Assembly (NCBI RefSeq): GCF_900100015.1
Contig: NZ_FNDD01000037.1
Location: forward strand, 1 to 49,516
Reading direction: 5' to 3'
Source of the DNA: Vibrio xiamenensis
Lineage (GTDB): Bacteria; Pseudomonadota; Gammaproteobacteria; Enterobacterales; Vibrionaceae
DNA length: 49,516 nucleotides
The notes under the pieces were generated by a model, which saw nothing but the letters and a program-made list of their open reading frames with translations, did no database searches and was not told the DNA's origin. This document shows, piece by piece, positions 8,901-15,334 of the stretch. Each line of letters starts with the position of its first letter. Position 1 is the stretch's first letter. The position numbers were made by a program, and so were the translations under genes.

Positions 8901-10035
8901 GCTGGTCATCACCTTGTGTTTCTTCATCATCATTTAGGACCTCATGTGTTGCATTGTCTAGTTTGTTTTTCCAATCTTCTGGTAACTCAATGGTGGCTGT
9001 TGCTAAAACTGGATTATCTACACCCTGTTCGTAAAGCTCTGTCAGCACCTCGGAAAACTGTTTGCTTTGATTAGCATCTATAATGCTTAACTGATTTTTC
9101 AATTGTCCAAGTTCCATGCCTCTGGGTATACGATTAGCAAGTTTTTTATCACTGATATTGAATTGCCAATTGTCTGTCGATATACTTAGCTCGTAAGCTT
9201 CGAGAGCTTTTCTCCTAAAAACTTGATTCGCTTGTTCTAATTCTTTTTTGCTTCCGCCCACGACCAAAAACTCAAGTTGATCTTGTTCATTTAGATCAAA
9301 CTTCAGATAACGCAACCCTATTGTTTTTTCACTAACCAATGCTCGTTTGAATTTCAAGAACTCCAGCCACTCTTGGAGTCGATCGGCTGTCTTTACAGAA
9401 ATGAGAGGAAGTTCTTGAGCGAGTTTGGGGGTTAACACATTGTCACGTGAGTTTCGTTCTGGTTTTAAAGAGGATGCGGTTGCAAGTAACTCAACTTCAT
9501 AAGATGCTGCGCTGTCATCGTTGTACGTAGTAAAAATATCTTCTGGGATAAATACCGGTTCTCTTTTTCTGACTGGCCAATATCCACGTATAGAAACCGT
9601 GCTGTTAGGAGGCAAAAGGTCGATGAAGCTTCCATGATTCGGTAACCTGATAGCTAAGGCGATACGCTTATCAGAGTTATCCTGAAGAGAAAGGTTGGCG
9701 AGAAAATAAGATAAAGGAATGTTCTGAGGGAAAAAGTCAGAAAGAAATTGCTCTAATTGCTCCTCTTCATCTTTAGAAACGCGCTTATAATATAAAGCTA
9801 ACCGCTTGTTTTTACCTAATAGCCGCTTAAATGAACGCAATAAAAAGTCATATTTACTGTTGTTTTCATTGCTCCAGTATAGCGTTCCTTTCAAAGCATC
9901 AGGTGACGACTTTTGAATACCACCTCGCGACGAGTAAAAATTGAACTCTTCAACATTTGACTCTTCTATATCTATTCCTGGTTCCTGTTCGTTTTTATCT
10001 TGCGTAGATAACTGTTTAAAAAAGTCTCTTAACAC
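5959..10035 (-). CDS. UPF1/DNA2-like superfamily 1 helicase, first gene of a five-gene operon
   Basis: A 1358-aa SF1 helicase. Motifs in order are a Q-like motif (LNDAQKSAV, about 458), Walker A GPPGTGKT (480-487), Ia SQSHDAIDN, motif II DEVSKATP (D986, E987), III GDHRQLPPVF, IV QYRMHP, V/Va VIRYQGKEKPI and VI NVAMSRAQ (about 1282). The last is the NVALTRA-type signature of UPF1, DNA2 and SMUBP2. Between motifs Ia and II there is an insert of about 450 residues, rich in Q, E and K, that looks like long coiled coils. The first 450 residues match no family I recognise. No nuclease motif is seen, and the PIN nuclease comes from the next gene. The start is GTG at 10035 with AGAGG five bases upstream. 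The helicase may act on RNA or DNA; the sequence does not decide. Confidence 0.88.
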   Translation of the reverse strand: MLRDFFKQLSTQDKNEQEPGIDIEESNVEEFNFYSSRGGIQKSSPDALKGTLYWSNENNSKYDFLLRSFKRLLGKNKRLALYYKRVSKDEEEQLEQFLSDFFPQNIPLSYFLANLSLQDNSDKRIALAIRLPNHGSFIDLLPPNSTVSIRGYWPVRKREPVFIPEDIFTTYNDDSAASYEVELLATASSLKPERNSRDNVLTPKLAQELPLISVKTADRLQEWLEFLKFKRALVSEKTIGLRYLKFDLNEQDQLEFLVVGGSKKELEQANQVFRRKALEAYELSISTDNWQFNISDKKLANRIPRGMELGQLKNQLSIIDANQSKQFSEVLTELYEQGVDNPVLATATIELPEDWKNKLDNATHEVLNDDEETQGDDQPHQYVEVKKELLDSVPKDGFISFPSVGDLALINRHERTIKNLRQNESCYSPYLSSYLFDINQANKLEQLPKVDSWFNETLNDAQKSAVAKMMGAPDLCLVQGPPGTGKTTVIAEAILQMARQGETVLLASQSHDAIDNCLRCIRNHPELRAIRLAKGQGKITEEGQAFSEHRSLERYYSSLHNHVQTSWIEPHQIKKDEIAKLQQWIDHADFVAADIAKAKKEHSDTQLECKAGRDQLLQVRKSFDEANEQYAHLQEQRQATNQSIAFIKQGEGNLTQAAFFPQSAHMLIHRLFKLSEIQVKLPDFIHSYEPTDNPESLALIISKTLPIWRVVTNRAEKMKHDILRLQAAGEGSLQDDDTQKRLLQLSDEVERLSDKMEIDDSASLANQWRDARRQMRELKQQQTGLDEQTYSCFVDKEIFANVSNASETEQLLSARINKLDAISGSIEEALLIVTNEQEHWLKEIGSAETPNGDAVKHAESVLANCEYKLRKLQSTLQQSKNQAGKLLLEQNVAESEDFELQLSNAKQRMNKLSSELLEESQIRAPWEGFFSDWAENLSENNAAQSDWAHIENTFVENCNLIAISCNESEQTLKNAGVESFDTVVIDEVSKATPVELLLPLMRARRAILVGDHRQLPPVFQESQDAQAFTDKAEEAMEEGDSKTLTKDNLRRFEKLVTASLFKEHFENADPSIRERLIVQYRMHPQIMKIVNHFYEGQLRYGFDSREKSEQINKENQDRRHMHGIVIDGKNNKLISSEKRCAKDGDEYLVEDHILWIDTSYDLKGNPFRESEERTNRLEARLIAHSLKNINEQSRQNGFSQKKKQKVGVVSFYASQCRVIRDEIRKVNGGNIQFDAIHVEINTVIRYQGKEKPIILISLVRNDGGPKNKRRSARANVARYEFINVAMSRAQNLLIVFGARNMLEQRDVYLPNMDAPGTQKKQVYRNIFGDLDRAARIFPASEMRIKEESTSNRKKRARK

Positions 10036-10042
10036 AACAACC

Positions 10043-10083
10043 TCTAATATCTTATATTATATACATAATGCTATTCAGCAATA
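10043..10083 (-). promoter_or_regulatory. Possible promoter of the five-gene operon
   Basis: The 48-base gap before the helicase gene is very AT-rich. Read on the minus strand it holds TTGCTG, then 17 bases, then TATAAG, with an overlapping TATAAT. This could be a sigma-70 promoter giving the five-gene operon its own start, separate from the HEPN gene. The -35 box is poor, so read-through from the HEPN gene remains possible. Confidence 0.3.
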
Positions 10084-10620
10084 TTATCCAATACTTAAAG
10101 CCCTATCAGTAACTTCAACTAACCCTTTAAAAAAACGAATACATTTTTCTGCTTCTGGTTTACTGATTAGATGTGAGGTCTGCTTATCCGTTACTGAACG
10201 ATGAACTGCATCTCCTCTCTTTTTGATCCAGTCATTTAGCTTTGCTCTAGTGCGCTCTTTATCTTCATAACCAGGCCATGACCAATACTCTGTTACATCT
10301 ACCCCCAAAAAACGTTCAAATATATCTTTCGTTTTCTTGCTATTCGGGGTGTGGAAGTACTTGAGGTCATTCTCAAGGGTTTTGTTTATGAAATTCCCGA
10401 TCTGACAGCCTTGCAATACTTTCGTCTGTCTTTCAACCTCTTCACTAATCTTGTCTTCCACATACGTTTCCCAAGCAGTTAAAGTCATAATTAATGCTGC
10501 ACGCTTTAATTCTTCAGGATCTCTACCCAACTCAGGGATGTTCTTCATATGTTCATATGCTTCTAAAATGCGCTCCGCATCTTGAATCGAAACATCAAAT
10601 ACACTTTTAGCTTGGCACAT
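10084..10620 (-). CDS. HEPN-domain protein, probable RNase (RiboL-PSP-HEPN type)
   Basis: A 178-aa protein of the HEPN superfamily. The signature RxxxxH is present as RGDAVH (R135 to H140), and the first helix pair has the typical LIMTLTAWETYVEDKI, as in MAE_28990/MAE_18760-like HEPN proteins. Such proteins are usually metal-independent RNases or RNA binders found beside toxins and defence genes. The frame extends upstream to 10671, but the ATG at 10620 has AAGGA eight bases before it and matches the usual family start, so I use that. It lies 48 bases upstream of the helicase gene and could be part of the same transcript or a separate defence gene. Catalysis is inferred from the motif only. 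Confidence 0.78.
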   Translation of the reverse strand: MCQAKSVFDVSIQDAERILEAYEHMKNIPELGRDPEELKRAALIMTLTAWETYVEDKISEEVERQTKVLQGCQIGNFINKTLENDLKYFHTPNSKKTKDIFERFLGVDVTEYWSWPGYEDKERTRAKLNDWIKKRGDAVHRSVTDKQTSHLISKPEAEKCIRFFKGLVEVTDRALSIG

Positions 10621-10636
10621 ATAAATTCCTTCTATT

Positions 10637-10671
10637 CTGGTTGGTTGACCAGCCGTATTGTTTACAAACAA
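10637..10671 (-). promoter_or_regulatory. Two inverted repeats upstream of the HEPN gene
   Basis: CTGGTtggttgACCAG (10637-10652) has 5-base arms and TTGTTTacAAACAA (10658-10671) has 6-base arms. Both lie just before the ribosome binding site of the HEPN gene. They could be operator sites for an autoregulator or simple chance dyads. No local DNA-binding regulator other than the sigma-54 activator is encoded in the island. Confidence 0.3.
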
Positions 10672-10752
10672 ATTTTACATTTCCTAAAGACATTACTATC
10701 TAGTACCTTGTAATCCCCTGCGTTTCAGATAAAGATAACGAATGTATTAAGT

Positions 10753-11712
10753 CTAACCTTTCGGTTTCACGGATAGTTCCGACGTACTCAAATAAGGTAC
10801 TTTCCCAGAAGGAACTAGATTTGCGGCTTTATCTAAATGCACATCCTGGTCATCAAAAAAGATATGTGGACGAAACGCTTTGAGAACTTTTGTCTTCTCT
10901 ACTCCTCCGAGAAAAAAGGCTTCATCAACGTATACCCCCCAACTACGCAGTGTTTTGATAACTCGCATCTCAGATGGACTATTTCGAGCGGTTACAATTG
11001 CAATACGAACAGGAGAATACTCAACACGCATTGGTAAGCGCTCTTGAAGAGTTGAAAGCTTTTTAAGCAAGCTAGCATAAGGACCTTCTTCCATGGGAAT
11101 ATTTTGCTTTTCATCTTCTTGAGCATGAAATGCTGCAATTCCTTGTGTTTTGTAAACTAATTCGCTTTCTTCAGAAAACAACACAGCATCACCATCAAAT
11201 GCAATACGCACCTGACCCTCTGGGATTTCAGGAGCATCATGAGGTGGTTCTTTTAGAATTGCAGCAGCACACAACTTTGAATCAATAACTTTTTGTGCAT
11301 CTTCCACGCTGGTTGTTAAAAACAGATCAACATCAAAGGCGTCTAGATAATCGGGAACAGATTCTCCAGCAGTAAATGCAGAACGCGTGATATTGAGTTG
11401 GTCATATCGAATAGTATTCAATACACGCAAACCAGTGTCAGGGCTATTACGAGACATCACCACTACTTCCACTAAAGGCGAATTACCCAATTGATACTGA
11501 TTCAAGCCAAGTAGAGCCTTCACTAAATGCCACCCCGTTCCCGGAGATAGCGGTTCATTTTCATGCTCACGCATAAAATCTCGGTATTTTTCAATCGCAG
11601 TGTCGGGGTCTGATGTTTTGGTATCACGGAAGATACGATCTGACTCTTCCATATCATAAAGCGCGGTGGCACTAACGCCTATAACAAGAGTGTTTGATAA
11701 ATCCAATGGCAT
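10753..11712 (-). CDS. 5'-nucleotidase, cytosolic cN-I family
   Basis: A 319-aa protein of the 5-nucleotidase family related to vertebrate cN-I (NT5C1), which dephosphorylates nucleoside monophosphates such as AMP, IMP or dNMPs. The HAD-like nucleophile motif is FDGDAVLF (D173, D175). Family repeats VVMSRNSPDTGLRVLNTI (about 84-101) and IVTARNSPSEMRVIKTL (about 239) are clear, and the last acid motif is IFFDDQDVHL. The length is normal for the family. It sits alone between the HEPN gene and the vWA remnant, on the same strand as the rest of the island. In this setting it may help deplete or recycle nucleotides during phage attack, which is an inference. A plain salvage role is equally compatible. 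Confidence 0.85.
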   Translation of the reverse strand: MPLDLSNTLVIGVSATALYDMEESDRIFRDTKTSDPDTAIEKYRDFMREHENEPLSPGTGWHLVKALLGLNQYQLGNSPLVEVVVMSRNSPDTGLRVLNTIRYDQLNITRSAFTAGESVPDYLDAFDVDLFLTTSVEDAQKVIDSKLCAAAILKEPPHDAPEIPEGQVRIAFDGDAVLFSEESELVYKTQGIAAFHAQEDEKQNIPMEEGPYASLLKKLSTLQERLPMRVEYSPVRIAIVTARNSPSEMRVIKTLRSWGVYVDEAFFLGGVEKTKVLKAFRPHIFFDDQDVHLDKAANLVPSGKVPYLSTSELSVKPKG

Positions 11713-11792
11713 CGTTATACCTCACCTAGCTTAAATAATTATAAAAATCAGAACCATATTTTTAAATCTATCATCGTTACAACTGAGGAATA
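11713..11792. other. Rest of the spacer beside the vWA remnant
   Basis: Together with 11971-12012 this makes up the rest of the 300-base spacer between the nucleotidase and membrane protein genes. Both pieces are AT-rich. Apart from the vWA remnant I see no gene and no convincing terminator. Confidence 0.5.
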
Positions 11793-11970
11793 TCACAAAA
11801 TTTCCATATGCTTTTTTGCACGTTTTGCTACATATATGGCACTGTCGGTTAACTCAATAACTCGTGTTGCTACAATTTCCGTCAACTGACATACTGCCGC
11901 TGGTATCAGCCATAACAATAATTGGTAATGGTCGTGCACTCTGAACCTGAAATTTTTTAAGATCTGACAT
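11793..11970 (-). pseudogene. Remnant of a vWA (TerY-like) gene
   Basis: From an ATG at 11970 with a purine-rich leader, 38 codons run to a stop at 11854. The first 31 (MSDLKKFQVQ...) end in PLPIIVMADTSGSMSVDG. This is the opening of a von Willebrand A domain with the MIDAS motif DxSxS, very like TerY-family proteins of about 220 aa. The similarity then stops. In the next frame, codons for LTEIVATRVIELTDSAIYVA and KRAKKHMEIL continue from the junction to a stop at 11793 and look like the tail of a second protein or of the same one. The simplest reading is an internal deletion that left the two ends joined out of frame. It is the only trace here of a vWA-kinase-phosphatase type module. Confidence 0.6.
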
Positions 11971-12012
11971 TGTTATATTCTCTTTTATTTAATAACCGCT
12001 AATATACGTCAT

Positions 12013-12654
12013 TTATTCTGTAACTATCGTAGTTAAGCTCACAGCAATTGCTGTGGTAACCATTCTCTGCCCTGCATTTCGTGCCGCAACGATAAAACCG
12101 ATAATGGCAATAGCAAATACCCAAACGGAATCAAAACCAATTTGTGCCATCTGCATGTCTATCAACAATTTCGCCAACACCAAGATAACCGCACTAATCA
12201 AAGAAACCGCTGCTGCATCCCGGTAAAGTAAATACGATTTATGCGTTGTTACTACTTCATCCTGATTTGTTACCGGTCGATAAAATTCCCGATACCAGTA
12301 ACTATTTTGGCTTTTGTTGTCAGATTTAAGAGATTCATAATCAACCACTCTCGTCTTAAACAAGTCGATATCAATACGAGTATCCTTTTCGGCAAGCTGA
12401 ATAAATCGATGACCTGGTAACACATTTCGCCAGCGAAGAAACACCAGTGCATTTTTTAAGTCCGCAGGCATAAGGTGGCTAAGCCACCCTGCTAATACAC
12501 TAATTGCCAGCATCGTCCCCCCAGTATCCTTTAGGATATCCAGCAAACTGGTATCGAAGGTATGACGGTTAACCATAGTAACAGCAATAAGTTGAATAAC
12601 CACTAACACAGAAAGTGGTGCGATATTTTTCGCCTTTAGAGATAAACCAGCCAT
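12013..12654 (-). CDS. Four-helix membrane protein paired with an MBL-fold enzyme
   Basis: A 213-aa membrane protein with two hydrophobic helices near the N-terminus (about 10-27 and 40-60), a central polar region of about 85 residues, and two more helices near the C-terminus (about 146-166 and 172-195). The central region has RWRNVLPGHRF, RIDIDLFKTRV and NSYWYREFYRP before the third helix. It resembles the layout of four-TM effector proteins linked to nucleotide-signalling defence, but I cannot place it in a named family. The frame opens at 12681. The ATG at 12654 follows the MBL stop by one base and has GAGG nine bases upstream, so I take that start. Tight coupling suggests the two proteins work together, with the membrane protein as possible effector. 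Confidence 0.7.
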   Translation of the reverse strand: MAGLSLKAKNIAPLSVLVVIQLIAVTMVNRHTFDTSLLDILKDTGGTMLAISVLAGWLSHLMPADLKNALVFLRWRNVLPGHRFIQLAEKDTRIDIDLFKTRVVDYESLKSDNKSQNSYWYREFYRPVTNQDEVVTTHKSYLLYRDAAAVSLISAVILVLAKLLIDMQMAQIGFDSVWVFAIAIIGFIVAARNAGQRMVTTAIAVSLTTIVTE

Positions 12655-12655
12655 C

Positions 12656-13747
12656 TTATGCCGCCTCATCTTCATATCCATAGTGGTAAGGTTCTGGATC
12701 TAAACTATTCCAGCCGGCTCGGTTTGGGGCATTGTGGTAATGGTGGATCCCTGTCCCTCTAGTGGCGAGAACTTTAACACCTCGGTGAGTAAAAGCATTC
12801 ATCACCGCTTTTCTTGGATGTTTTGGCTCAGCCCCTTTCGCTGTGGAAGCTATAGCCGTAATCCCGCGGGACTCTCCTTCTGGAACAGGCTCCCCAACTA
12901 AACGATTAAGTACCGTTTTACCTATATTTCGTTTGCTACCATGGTGAGGAATTTGTATAAATCGAAGGTCTGCAGTTTGACCACTTTGTTCTAATTGATC
13001 GGCTGCATATTCAAGGGCCTTAATACCAGCATCTCCCGTGAACAGCGAGCGCCGTTCATCCACCAGTAGTTGGGTAATTACACTCGAATTGTTTCTAGGA
13101 GAGGTTTCTCCACTATCATCAATTTTATCTTCTCCCCAGGAGACAAAGAAACGACGAAGTGCAGAAGCCGCTTTATTAAATGCGCTTTCCAGCATATTTG
13201 TCAGAGCGGCTTTTTCTGGCATTCCTTCAAAGTCCGGAATAAGCGATTCATAAAACTCAACTGAAGGTCCGAGAATTTTAATACCACCACCGGCGTCCGC
13301 TAAACCAGTAAATGGTTCTTGAACTCTGATACCTTTTGCTTCGGCCAATTTAACTAACGACCAAGCTTTTTCTAAGTTCTCCTTGAGGCGCTCACCAATA
13401 CTGTTGTCCGTGACTCGTCCATCTTTAAACTTATCTGCCAAACCTTGGTTGTGTTCCCACGGTTTATGAATCCAGAGTTCTTTGACATCCAGTTCATTGA
13501 GTACTGTTTCCAGACCGTTGATATGGTCTAGATCCGGATGAGTGTTGATGACCAAATCAACCTCAGATGTACCGTAATGATTTTTGATATGTTCAACGAG
13601 GCTTGAACCTGTATCTTTGAACCCACCATCAATCACAACAACGGTTTGCTCTTCACGAGTACCGTACAGATTGCCATAACGCAAAGCAATCGCATCACCA
13701 CTCTTAGACTCTTCACCAACACCTAAAAAATCAATTTCATAACCCAT
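12656..13747 (-). CDS. Metallo-beta-lactamase-fold hydrolase (ComEC-like domain)
   Basis: A 363-aa cytosolic MBL-fold protein. The metal-binding signature HxDxDH is intact (THPDLDH, H70, D72, D74, H75), followed by FTGDAG and IPHHGSKRN, as in the ComEC/Rec2 branch of the fold. No signal peptide or membrane helix is present. Members hydrolyse phosphodiesters, nucleotides or related bonds. It is the first gene of a two-gene unit with the four-helix membrane protein, suggesting an enzyme and membrane effector pair in defence or signalling. The ATG at 13747 has a purine-rich AAGAGAGAAA leader. A sigma-54-like sequence lies about 40 bases upstream of the start. The actual substrate cannot be read from the sequence. 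Confidence 0.85.
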   Translation of the reverse strand: MGYEIDFLGVGEESKSGDAIALRYGNLYGTREEQTVVVIDGGFKDTGSSLVEHIKNHYGTSEVDLVINTHPDLDHINGLETVLNELDVKELWIHKPWEHNQGLADKFKDGRVTDNSIGERLKENLEKAWSLVKLAEAKGIRVQEPFTGLADAGGGIKILGPSVEFYESLIPDFEGMPEKAALTNMLESAFNKAASALRRFFVSWGEDKIDDSGETSPRNNSSVITQLLVDERRSLFTGDAGIKALEYAADQLEQSGQTADLRFIQIPHHGSKRNIGKTVLNRLVGEPVPEGESRGITAIASTAKGAEPKHPRKAVMNAFTHRGVKVLATRGTGIHHYHNAPNRAGWNSLDPEPYHYGYEDEAA

Positions 13748-13785
13748 AACATCTTTTCTCTCTTGTTAATGTTACAGGTTATATA

Positions 13786-13800
13786 TCAAGTCGTGTGCCA
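13786..13800 (-). promoter_or_regulatory. Weak sigma-54-like promoter before the MBL module
   Basis: Minus-strand TGGCACACGACTTGA fits the -24 element TGGCAC very well. In the -12 element it has TTGA instead of TTGC, with the correct GG-N10-G spacing. A start about 12 bases further on would give a leader of roughly 27 bases to the MBL start codon. The missing C at -12 makes this uncertain. Confidence 0.35.
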
Positions 13801-13894
13801 AATTATTTTATTACATAAATTCAATTAGTTACATTAAATCCAGCACAGAAACAAAAACAATAAGTAAATAAATTTACATTATTTGCAATGTTAT

Positions 13895-14065
13895 TTACAG
13901 ACAACCTAAACTCACGGCAACAAAACATCTAGTGCCAACCCTATGTTGTCTTCTTGCTGTTTTCGTTCTTTGGAATCCATCACACCATGTTTTTTCAAAC
14001 CAGTTATTTTTAAATAATTTAGGCAAATTTGAGATACGCAGTTTTTGTTTGGTTATTTTTTTCAT
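13895..14065 (-). CDS. Possible 56-aa protein between hsdS and the MBL gene
   Basis: An ATG at 14065 opens a 56-codon frame (MKKITKQKLR...) ending at 13895. The product is strongly basic, with FEKTWCDGFQ and TARRQHRVGT in the middle and a hydrophobic tail ending in CL. A GGA lies about nine bases upstream. I do not recognise a family. It could be a small gene, the broken end of a longer one, or non-coding. The frame lies just after the hsd terminator and points the same way as the island genes. No function is proposed. Confidence 0.3.
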   Translation of the reverse strand: MKKITKQKLRISNLPKLFKNNWFEKTWCDGFQRTKTARRQHRVGTRCFVAVSLGCL

Positions 14066-14138
14066 GCTGAATATTCCATGTAAGGATACTTAAAAATTTC
14101 TGCTGATGAAGGCTTGTTTTAAACAGAGATAACAGGCA

Positions 14139-14165
14139 GAAAAAGAGGCATCCTAGGATACCTCT
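14139..14165 (-). terminator. Intrinsic terminator of the hsd operon
   Basis: Minus strand: AGAGGTATCC / GGATGCCTCT with a two-base TA turn and one internal mismatch, followed by TTTTTC. It lies six bases after the hsdS stop. Confidence 0.75.
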
Positions 14166-14170
14166 GAGAT

Positions 14171-15334
14171 TTATAATTGACCTGAAAAGGCCTTTTGGGA
14201 CAACGAGCTAAATAACAGCTCAGCACTATCAGATTGAATCATCAAGTTATCTAAATTTTCCATCACTACATTATAGATGTCTGCATATTTAGCTTGAATT
14301 GTTAATGGCGGTAAATAAACCTCAAACGTCCTTATGTCTTCAAAGTTTAACCCTGCTTTTACTGCTGCTTTGTTTTTAGCCTTAAACTGTTTAAGAGCAC
14401 CATCCGATGAAAGTAAAGCTGACAAGAACTGAGGTTCCAACTTACTCATTTTTAACCTGAGTAGAGCTAAATGCTGGTTTATATGCCCTTCGCTCAACTC
14501 TTTAGTTACGACTGCAGATCTTCCTAAGTCGGCAGTAATCGAGAGCAGAACATCATTCACTTTAACTCTTGTTCGCTCGGCTTCTTTAGTATCTGGAGCA
14601 TTCACATATGCTAATTCATCAAGCAGTAGTTTGTTTTTACCAACATTCTGAATACGAATGAATTTGCTACCTTCTTCCGAATAGTACTTCGCCCAGCCTC
14701 GAGATCCACTCGTCAAAAAATCGAGACAACTATTTAATTCGCCAACCTCCCACCCCTTCGGATTCGTCACCGGATCACCAAACATATCCAAAAACACGCT
14801 GCGTAAGAACTCATCGGCAAGGTCAATGGCTTGTTTGCGTTTCTGGCGAATGGCATCGGCTTTCTCCAACATGGCAGCAATGCGTTTTTGTTCTTCTAGT
14901 GGTGGGAGTGGAATTTCATGCTCCCAAAAAACCTTCATCGAGACTCTAGGCATCTTCGCACCAGCCACTTGATCACTTATCCAGCTAACAAACTGTTTGG
15001 AACGTAAGTAGTGAACTAGATATCGACGGTCTAACATTTCGGGATCTGGAAGCATCGGAACAAATTCTGTTGTAGCTAACCCCTGTTCATCAGGAAGCAC
15101 TACCTTGTTTAAATATGGACGCAATTTTGAGTAGAGAACATGCCGACTATCAAACCAATGAGTGGAAGAGCCTGCCTCACTAAGTGGAGCTTTAATTTTA
15201 TTAAGGATTTTTCCAGAACCAGATTCAACCATATCAAGGTTGAGTTGCCATACATTATCTTCATCGCGCACAACTGGTTTCTTCAAAGCCTTTGACGGTG
15301 CAACTTCACCAAGTTTTACCAAAGGCCAACTCAT
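14171..15334 (-). CDS. hsdS: Type I restriction-modification specificity subunit HsdS
   Basis: A 387-aa HsdS, the DNA-recognition subunit of a type I restriction enzyme. It has the expected two halves: a target recognition domain (about 1-145), a conserved coiled-coil spacer starting at IPLPPLEEQKRIAAMLEKAD, a second target domain (about 195-335) opening with NPKGWEVGEL, and a final spacer from VYLPPLTIQAKY. It is complete. The gene overlaps the hsdM stop by four bases (15331-15334), so the two are made together. The target sequence cannot be predicted by eye. It is the last gene of the operon and is followed by a terminator. Confidence 0.93.
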   Translation of the reverse strand: MSWPLVKLGEVAPSKALKKPVVRDEDNVWQLNLDMVESGSGKILNKIKAPLSEAGSSTHWFDSRHVLYSKLRPYLNKVVLPDEQGLATTEFVPMLPDPEMLDRRYLVHYLRSKQFVSWISDQVAGAKMPRVSMKVFWEHEIPLPPLEEQKRIAAMLEKADAIRQKRKQAIDLADEFLRSVFLDMFGDPVTNPKGWEVGELNSCLDFLTSGSRGWAKYYSEEGSKFIRIQNVGKNKLLLDELAYVNAPDTKEAERTRVKVNDVLLSITADLGRSAVVTKELSEGHINQHLALLRLKMSKLEPQFLSALLSSDGALKQFKAKNKAAVKAGLNFEDIRTFEVYLPPLTIQAKYADIYNVVMENLDNLMIQSDSAELLFSSLSQKAFSGQL

